NCBI GenBank assembly: GCA_002385665.1
Contig: DGDX01000066.1
Span: forward strand, 69,058-87,197
From: Firmicutes bacterium UBA3941
GTDB taxonomy: Bacteria; Bacillota; Clostridia; Caldicoprobacterales; UBA3941
Length of the DNA stretch: 18,140 nt
Direction: 5' to 3'
Shown here: piece after piece, positions 13,712 through 18,140 of the stretch
How positions within the stretch are numbered: position 1 is the first letter of the stretch
How the letters are laid out: each line of letters opens with the position of its first letter
The notes under the pieces: model-generated
Databases searched by the model: none
Told to the model about the DNA's origin: nothing
Seen by the model: only the letters and a program-made list of their open reading frames with translations
Position numbers and translations under genes: made by a program

Positions 13712-15208
13712 TTAAGCCTCTATCCAGCCGGTTGCCTTTGATACTGCCCTCTTCCACATCCTATATTTCTCATCCCTGATCTTATGATCCATCTGTGGAA
13801 GGTATCGCTTATCCTCTTTCCAAATGTCCACTATATCCTTTTTGCCCTTCCATACCCCAACCTCGAGGCCGGCCAGGAAGGCTGCCCCCATGGCTGTGGT
13901 CTCGGTATTCTCCGGCCTTATGACAGGTAGGCCTGATATGTCGGCCTGGAATTGCATTAGGAAGTTATTGGCCGACGCACCACCATCCACCCTTAGCTGG
14001 GTTATGTCTATGCCGGAGTCCTTCTCCATGATATCCAAAATATCCATTGACTGATAGGCTATGGACTCCAAGACGGCCCTTACCAGGTGCTTTTTATTGG
14101 CGCCTCTGGTTAGGCCCAAGACAGCACCCCGGGCATAGGGATCCCAGTAAGGAGCACCCAGCCCCACGAAGGCCGGTACCATGTAAACCCCGTTGGTATC
14201 ATCAACCGCCAAGGCTAAGGCCTCGGTCTCCGCGGCGGTTTTTATTATCTGCAGCTCATCTCTTAGCCACTGTACAGCAGCCCCGGCGGAGAAAACGCTT
14301 CCCTCCAGAGCATATTCCACCTTCCCGCCTATCCGCCAGGCTATGGTGGTGAGAAGGTTGTTGGTCGAGAACTTTCGCTCCTCCCCTGTATTCATCAGGA
14401 TGAAGCAACCTGTACCATAGGTATTCTTCACCATCCCCTTTTCAAAGCAGGCCTGACCAAAGAGAGCGGCATGCTGATCTCCCGCTACCCCTGTTATAGG
14501 AATCTCATGACCCAACAGAGCCTTGTCCAGGTTGCCAAAATAGCCGCTGCTGTCCTTTACCTGGGGTAACATCTTAACGGGGATTTCCAGGGTTTCCAGA
14601 AGATCGTCGTCCCAGCACAGATCGTTTATATTAAAAAGCATGGTCCTGGATGCATTTGAATAATCCGTGGCATGTACCTTTCCGCCTGTAAGGTTCCAGA
14701 TAAGCCAAGTATCAATGGTGCCTGCCAGCAGTTCACCACCTACTGCCATGGCCCTGGCTCCGGGCACCTGGTTTAGAATCCAATACAGTTTTGTGGCTGA
14801 AAAGTATGCGTCGATTACCAGGCCGGTTTTTTTGTAGATGATATCCTCCATGCCCTTTTGCTTCAGCTCGTCACAAATATTGGCGGTTCGCCTGCATTGC
14901 CATACTATAGCGTTATAGATGGGTTTGCCGGTGTTGCGATTCCATACAACAAGAGTCTCCCGCTGATTGGTTATTCCTATGGATGCTATCCTGTCCGGCG
15001 ATATGTTATTGTTGGCCAGAGCTTCCTTCAGCGTAGACAGCTGACACTCCCATATCTCCATGGCATCGTGTTCTACCCATCCGGGCTCCGGATATATCTG
15101 CCTAAACTCCCTAGATACCTGGGCCACAGTCCTGCCAAGGCTGTCAAAAATAATAGTTCTGCAGCTAGTGGTACCCTGATCCAGTGCAACTACATATTTT
15201 TCCCCCAT
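13712..15208 (-). CDS. glpK: Glycerol kinase, 498 aa
   Basis: This FGGY-family enzyme phosphorylates glycerol to sn-glycerol 3-phosphate using ATP in the cytoplasm. N-terminal [15 protein letters not shown] holds the phosphate-binding loop with Asp10. Glycerol-binding residues Arg83, Glu84, Tyr135 and Asp244 are conserved at the positions known from E. coli GlpK (R83, E84, Y135, D245). The adenosine-binding [11 protein letters not shown] and the C-terminal [16 protein letters not shown] are present. The His that HPr phosphorylates in enterococcal GlpK (His232) aligns with Ala230, so PTS activation by this route is not expected. ATG 15208 has GAGG 5 nt upstream. It lies 54 nt after glpP on the same strand; no glpF or glpD is in the window. 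Confidence 0.97.
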   Translation of the reverse strand: MGEKYVVALDQGTTSCRTIIFDSLGRTVAQVSREFRQIYPEPGWVEHDAMEIWECQLSTLKEALANNNISPDRIASIGITNQRETLVVWNRNTGKPIYNAIVWQCRRTANICDELKQKGMEDIIYKKTGLVIDAYFSATKLYWILNQVPGARAMAVGGELLAGTIDTWLIWNLTGGKVHATDYSNASRTMLFNINDLCWDDDLLETLEIPVKMLPQVKDSSGYFGNLDKALLGHEIPITGVAGDQHAALFGQACFEKGMVKNTYGTGCFILMNTGEERKFSTNNLLTTIAWRIGGKVEYALEGSVFSAGAAVQWLRDELQIIKTAAETEALALAVDDTNGVYMVPAFVGLGAPYWDPYARGAVLGLTRGANKKHLVRAVLESIAYQSMDILDIMEKDSGIDITQLRVDGGASANNFLMQFQADISGLPVIRPENTETTAMGAAFLAGLEVGVWKGKKDIVDIWKEDKRYLPQMDHKIRDEKYRMWKRAVSKATGWIEA

Positions 15209-15262
15209 TTACCTCGCCCCTCTTTTATATATTCATTATCATTAGCATCAATAAATGCCAGC

Positions 15263-15829
15263 TTAATCCAGATCCCAAAGCTCCCGTTTACTGGTGGATA
15301 TTGCGATGGCACCAGCTTTTAAGGCCTCTATTACGTCGGTCTTTTTCTTAATCATGCCACCGGCGATAATGGGCGGTGATATCTTCTCCCTAAGCTCCGA
15401 TATGGCACTGGGAACGATCCCGGGCATAACCTCTACAAAATCCGGTTTGTAGTTCTCTATCATCTTTATCCCGCTTTCAAAGGATAGGGAGTCGATCACG
15501 AAGATTCGTTGTACCGTAATGAGGCCGACCTCCTTACCGTGACGCAGCAGGTTGCTACGGGTTGACATAATACCATCCGGTTTTATATGGGTCTTTATAT
15601 AATCAATGGCAATCGTATCCTTGGCCAGCCCTTCGATAAGGTCTGCATGAATAAAAACCTTTTTACCCAACCCCTTTAAAAAGGCTACCCTTTCGTGTAT
15701 CTCCATGACGCTGCCGGACAACAAAAAAAATACCTCTACCTTTTCCAGCTCCTTTTCGTTGGGCAACACCATATGTGGTAGCGCACCTATAATTGGGTTG
15801 GACTCCAATATATCGTATATATGGGCCAA
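15263..15829 (-). CDS. glpP: Glycerol-3-phosphate-responsive mRNA antiterminator, 188 aa
   Basis: The protein matches GlpP of Bacillus subtilis (about 192 aa) over its length: NPIIGAL near the start, VFIHADLIEGLAKD, GIMSTRSNLL, VQRIFVIDS, PDFVEVMPGIVPS, PPIIAGGMIKKKTDVIEALKAGA and ISTSKRELW at the end. Family members bind glycerol 3-phosphate and prevent early termination in glp leader RNAs. I chose the TTG at 15829, preceded by GGGGTGAG at about 8 nt, because the product then starts like GlpP; the longer frame, up to 15937, would run into the -35 and -10 promoter elements. It is the first gene of a glpP-glpK unit. Confidence 0.92.
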   Translation of the reverse strand: MAHIYDILESNPIIGALPHMVLPNEKELEKVEVFFLLSGSVMEIHERVAFLKGLGKKVFIHADLIEGLAKDTIAIDYIKTHIKPDGIMSTRSNLLRHGKEVGLITVQRIFVIDSLSFESGIKMIENYKPDFVEVMPGIVPSAISELREKISPPIIAGGMIKKKTDVIEALKAGAIAISTSKRELWDLD

Positions 15830-15907
15830 AACTTTCTCACCCCGCAAAATCCAACAGTTAAGTTTAATAAATATGTATAAGGTTTTCATCTGAGATGTAC
15901 CATATAC

Positions 15908-15937
15908 ATTATACCACACTAAAGTCAATGGCTTCAA
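15908..15937 (-). promoter_or_regulatory. Promoter of the glpP-glpK unit
   Basis: On the minus strand, TTGAAG (15937-15932), an 18-nt spacer ending in TGG, and TATAAT (15913-15908) give an extended -10 promoter. The start site is near 15901, with a leader of about 70 nt before glpP. Confidence 0.7.
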
Positions 15938-15950
15938 TTAATGCATTGAC
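15924..15950. promoter_or_regulatory. Operator-like inverted repeat over the glpP -35 region
   Basis: GTCAATG (15924-15930) and CATTGAC (15944-15950) form a perfect 7-bp inverted repeat, with centres 20 bp apart, about two helical turns. The -35 element lies between the half-sites. It does not fit a CcpA cre site. The regulator is unknown. Confidence 0.4.
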
Positions 15951-16244
15951 AAAATATGACTGATGTAATATCTGAATAATTCCAGGATATTTCCAGCACC
16001 CCCTCCTATTTCTAACTCTTCCAATCCTTTTAAAGGCTTTGAAAAATAAATTGATATACAAAATTAACCTTGTATAGGTCCCTTTTGAATTATTTTCATT
16101 CAATAAATATTTAATTTGTGCAGAAACTATAAAAGCATCAACCTTAAAAATTCCTGCAATTTTTTAGGTTTCTGAAGTGCAATGTATAGTTTTTTCTATA
16201 CAGGAACTATGAACTATAGAAATTATGTAAGGAGGTAGTGAAGT
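15951..16244. other. Intergenic region upstream of the YhcN-like lipoprotein
   Basis: No gene is visible in this AT-rich stretch. A consensus TTGACA at 15946-15951 (+) has only a poor -10 at 17 nt. A 7-bp stem, TGTATAG (16183-16189) and CTATACA (16196-16202), with a loop of six Ts, lies about 25 nt before the AAGGAGG Shine-Dalgarno (16229-16235). I could not identify a clear sigma-G or sigma-A promoter for the lipoprotein. Confidence 0.45.
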
Positions 16245-16898
16245 TTGAAAAATAGGATTTGGGTATTCTTAAGCGTCCTGTTGGTAATTAGTACTGTTTT
16301 ACTTTTTGGATGTACTGCCAATAGACGTCCGGATACGAATACCCCGGCACCAGGCCAGACCAGGACAACCCCAAGTCCCACCAGGGTAACACCGCCGGTG
16401 ACTCCGTCGCCGACCAGGGTAACTCCCCCTTCCACCACTGATCCGGGGACTTCAAGGCCGAGGGTACCCGGGACAACCACACCCGGAATGCCCGATAACA
16501 CGACACCTGAGCGAACAACTCCGAATACGACTACTCCGGGTACTGTGCGCCGGCCCTCTACAGCTAACACCGCTGGCGATAAGGCAAGGGAAATAGCCAG
16601 GGATATAGCCAAGGAAAAGAATATTGAATCGGCCAGTTGTGTGGTAACGGGAGATACGGCCTTAGTGGGATTGCAGTTTGAAGAGCAGTACAAGGGTAAG
16701 GTAACTGATGCTATAAAAAGGTCAGTAGAAAAACGGGTTAAGAAGATCGAACCCAGCATCAAGAAGGTTGCAGTTACAGCCGATCCCGACCTTTTAAGCA
16801 GAATCAAGACCATGGCCAAGGATATAGAGGACGGTAAACCCCTATCGGGATTTACTAAAGAAATCGAAGAGATCATTAGAAGGATTAATCCCTTCTAG
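16245..16898 (+). CDS. YhcN/YlaJ-family sporulation-type lipoprotein, 217 aa
   Basis: The signal peptide ends in the lipobox LLFGC, lipidated Cys23. A Pro/Thr-rich linker follows (about 28-105), with TPSPTRVTPP-like repeats. The C-terminal domain (about 107-217) has the YhcN/YlaJ pattern: AREIARDIAKEKNIESASCVV, ALVGLQFEE, then VEKRVKKIEPSIKKVAVTADPDL and a short helical tail. In Bacillus, members are made in the forespore and sit at the inner spore membrane, so this points to a spore former. The start is TTG 16245, with AAGGAGG (16229-16235) upstream; no ATG is in frame nearby. It converges on the gene at 17004. Confidence 0.85.
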   Translation: MKNRIWVFLSVLLVISTVLLFGCTANRRPDTNTPAPGQTRTTPSPTRVTPPVTPSPTRVTPPSTTDPGTSRPRVPGTTTPGMPDNTTPERTTPNTTTPGTVRRPSTANTAGDKAREIARDIAKEKNIESASCVVTGDTALVGLQFEEQYKGKVTDAIKRSVEKRVKKIEPSIKKVAVTADPDLLSRIKTMAKDIEDGKPLSGFTKEIEEIIRRINPF

Positions 16899-16923
16899 AA
16901 AATCCAATCATCAGCCGAAACAT

Positions 16924-16966
16924 AAAAGGTGAGCATACGGATAATCATCCGGTGCCCACCTTTTTT
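16924..16966. terminator. Terminator between the YhcN-like gene and the gene at 17004
   Basis: An imperfect stem joins AAAGGTG-A-GCA to TGC-C-CACCTTT, with inner CGGAT/ATCCG pairing, loop AATC. Six Ts follow on the plus strand (16961-16966), and four on the minus strand, so it may serve both convergent genes. Confidence 0.85.
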
Positions 16967-17003
16967 ATCCCAATAATTTATCTATAGATCAACATAAATC
17001 AAC

Positions 17004-18140
17004 TCAGTATTTTGTCCCGTAATCTTTTAGTACATCCCTGCCCGGGTTTACGGAGGTCTTGCCCCTACGATGGCGGTAGGTAAAGATATAGCCTCCCGCC
17101 ATAAAGCTGTCTCCGTCTTTGAGCTCCATGGGTTCATCCCAATAATCGCCTATTACAAAATACTTGGGTCGATAGCTGCCCCTAAGTCCGGGTACAGCCG
17201 TCAGAGCCCCCGATTCCATAAATATTTCAAAAGTCAGGGGGGATTCTAATGGAATGAGAATGTCTGGCTCCATCTCCTTTACAGTGGAGATCTTGACCCT
17301 TTGCTTTCCAATCTTGCCAAGGTTAATCCTTTTTATCCTTTTTTCATCCTTATAGCAGATTATTTTCCCCTTAATCGTCCAGGCCTTTTTCTTTCTGAAT
17401 CTTATGAAGGACAAATATCCATATAGGAGCAGTCCCGCCCCCAAGACTCCTGAAACTAGGTATATTATAGTTTTATTGGCTTTAAAAAAATTATAGGGAA
17501 CTATCTGGATATCCAATACCAGCTCTTCCGGCTCCACCAATACTCCCTGGCCCAAGGTCCTGGCAGACAGGATGAGGCTTTGCTTTCCCACTGAAACGGT
17601 CCTTGGTATAGGGATTTCAACTACCTCTACACCTGTATCCTCGGGAAAGACCGCTATCTTTATTGGCTCTTGAGAGGTTTTGGATTGGAGAGACCAACTA
17701 AGCTCAAGGATTTGTCTGGAATCAGCATCCGATTCAAAATCAAGATTAAGCCTGAGTCCCCTACCCTGCATTACCTCAATGGCTCCTTGAGTTGCAAAAT
17801 CCACCTTCATTGAGATTGTTGAAGGTGCCAGTACTTCTATCTCTATAGAGTCCTCGGCTATAAAAGGTCTTCCCCCATAGGCTCCCTCAGCCCTGAACCT
17901 AAATTCAAAGTTCCCCTCAACCTTCGGTATAAAGGAGGTGGAGTATATACCGTCTCCTGCCCTTATGTCCCCGAGATTTCCGCTATCATTTAGCTCCTGG
18001 GATATCAGGCTGTTCTCTCCCTTATTTGAGACCTCTACCTTGAAGGATTCTATGGAAAGGGATTGATCCCAGGCCAGCCTCCTGCTGTCATGGGATAGCT
18101 GAGCCTCAATATTCATCCTTTCTCCCCTATAATATTTTTC
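17004..18140 (-). CDS. Membrane-anchored protein with extracellular beta-sandwich region and cytoplasmic tail, 5' end outside window
   Basis: The frame is open to the right edge, so 378 codons of the 3' part are visible. An ATG at 18116 has GGGGAG upstream, but the preceding codons read EKYYRGER into MNIEAQL, which looks like a continuous beta-strand; I therefore think the start lies beyond the window. The visible part has an extracytoplasmic beta-rich domain with DSGNLGDIRAGDGIYS, a motif I know from the C-terminal regions of vWA-domain surface proteins, a second beta-rich segment, one TM helix (about 17410-17480), a basic RFRKKK stop-transfer, and a cytoplasmic domain of about 120 residues ending in an FHA-like strand pattern (ELKDGDSFMAGGYIFTYR). 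A vWA domain, if present, would be outside the window. Confidence 0.65.
   Translation of the reverse strand, partial: EKYYRGERMNIEAQLSHDSRRLAWDQSLSIESFKVEVSNKGENSLISQELNDSGNLGDIRAGDGIYSTSFIPKVEGNFEFRFRAEGAYGGRPFIAEDSIEIEVLAPSTISMKVDFATQGAIEVMQGRGLRLNLDFESDADSRQILELSWSLQSKTSQEPIKIAVFPEDTGVEVVEIPIPRTVSVGKQSLILSARTLGQGVLVEPEELVLDIQIVPYNFFKANKTIIYLVSGVLGAGLLLYGYLSFIRFRKKKAWTIKGKIICYKDEKRIKRINLGKIGKQRVKISTVKEMEPDILIPLESPLTFEIFMESGALTAVPGLRGSYRPKYFVIGDYWDEPMELKDGDSFMAGGYIFTYRHRRGKTSVNPGRDVLKDYGTKY

Noticed and set aside
15830..15937. N-terminal extension of glpP by 36 residues
   Set aside because: The extension reads through the TATAAT and -35 of the promoter, and other GlpP proteins lack it; TTG at 15829 has a proper binding site.
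15946..15974. Plus-strand promoter from the consensus TTGACA
   Set aside because: The best -10 at 17 nt is TATCTG and the leader would be about 270 nt; the TTGAC is already part of a dyad.
16223..16876. Long minus-strand frame opposite the YhcN-like lipoprotein
   Set aside because: It mirrors the Pro/Thr-rich linker, giving a Val/Gly-rich translation without a binding site; the plus-strand protein has a lipobox and a recognisable domain.

Overview
The window looks like ordinary chromosomal DNA from a low-to-moderate GC, spore-forming Firmicute of the Clostridia/Tissierellia kind. The evidence is strong AGGAGG-type ribosome binding sites, several TTG starts, sigma-A-type promoters with extended -10 elements, U-tailed hairpin terminators, a YhcN/YlaJ-type sporulation lipoprotein, a tetrahydrofolate riboswitch in front of an ECF folate S-component, and a GlpP antiterminator. 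I see no phage, IS element, CRISPR array, plasmid gene or transfer module. Species cannot be fixed from the sequence.

Layout, left to right. At 1-182 (-) is the first 61 codons of a protein resembling the N-terminus of clostridial cyclic beta-1,2-glucan synthase / glucoamylase-family enzymes. At 414-3133 (-) is a two-gene unit: oligoendopeptidase F (pepF), then a four-helix membrane protein of unknown function with its own terminator. A small lipoprotein (3412-3837, +) converges on an aldo/keto reductase (3886-4863, -). A small membrane protein (4954-5415, -) and tRNA-Val(GAC) (5559-5635, -) follow. The YfbR-type 5'-deoxynucleotidase (5893-6471, -) and folT (6841-7365, +) are divergent, with back-to-back promoters and a THF riboswitch on the folT side. 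CapA-family metallophosphatase (7524-8828, -) is divergent from a secreted LysM-G5-NlpC/P60 cell-wall hydrolase (9182-10615, +), which has a perfect WalR-type box in front. A TGS-containing nucleoside (uridine-type) kinase (10721-12379, -) converges on the hydrolase. A charged, low-complexity lipoprotein (12771-13709, +) converges on glpK with only 2 bp between the stop codons; glpP lies upstream of glpK in one unit (13712-15829, -). A YhcN/YlaJ-like lipoprotein (16245-16898, +) converges on a membrane-anchored protein whose 5' end lies outside the window (17004-18140, -).

Themes. Several genes act at the envelope: a secreted peptidoglycan hydrolase, a CapA phosphatase-like protein, three lipoproteins and three membrane proteins. 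The glp pair handles glycerol phosphorylation and its regulation. yfbR, folT and the nucleoside kinase touch nucleotide and folate metabolism, though nothing ties them into one pathway here.

The points most worth a second look are regulatory or at single residues: a hairpin lying exactly between a strong Shine-Dalgarno sequence and the pepF start, competing helices between the THF aptamer and the folT start, the WalR-type box before the hydrolase, a Glu in place of the metal-binding Asp in the HD motif of the YfbR homologue, and dyads around the glpP promoter with no visible terminator for GlpP to act on. I did not find convincing evidence of a wholly new multi-gene system.
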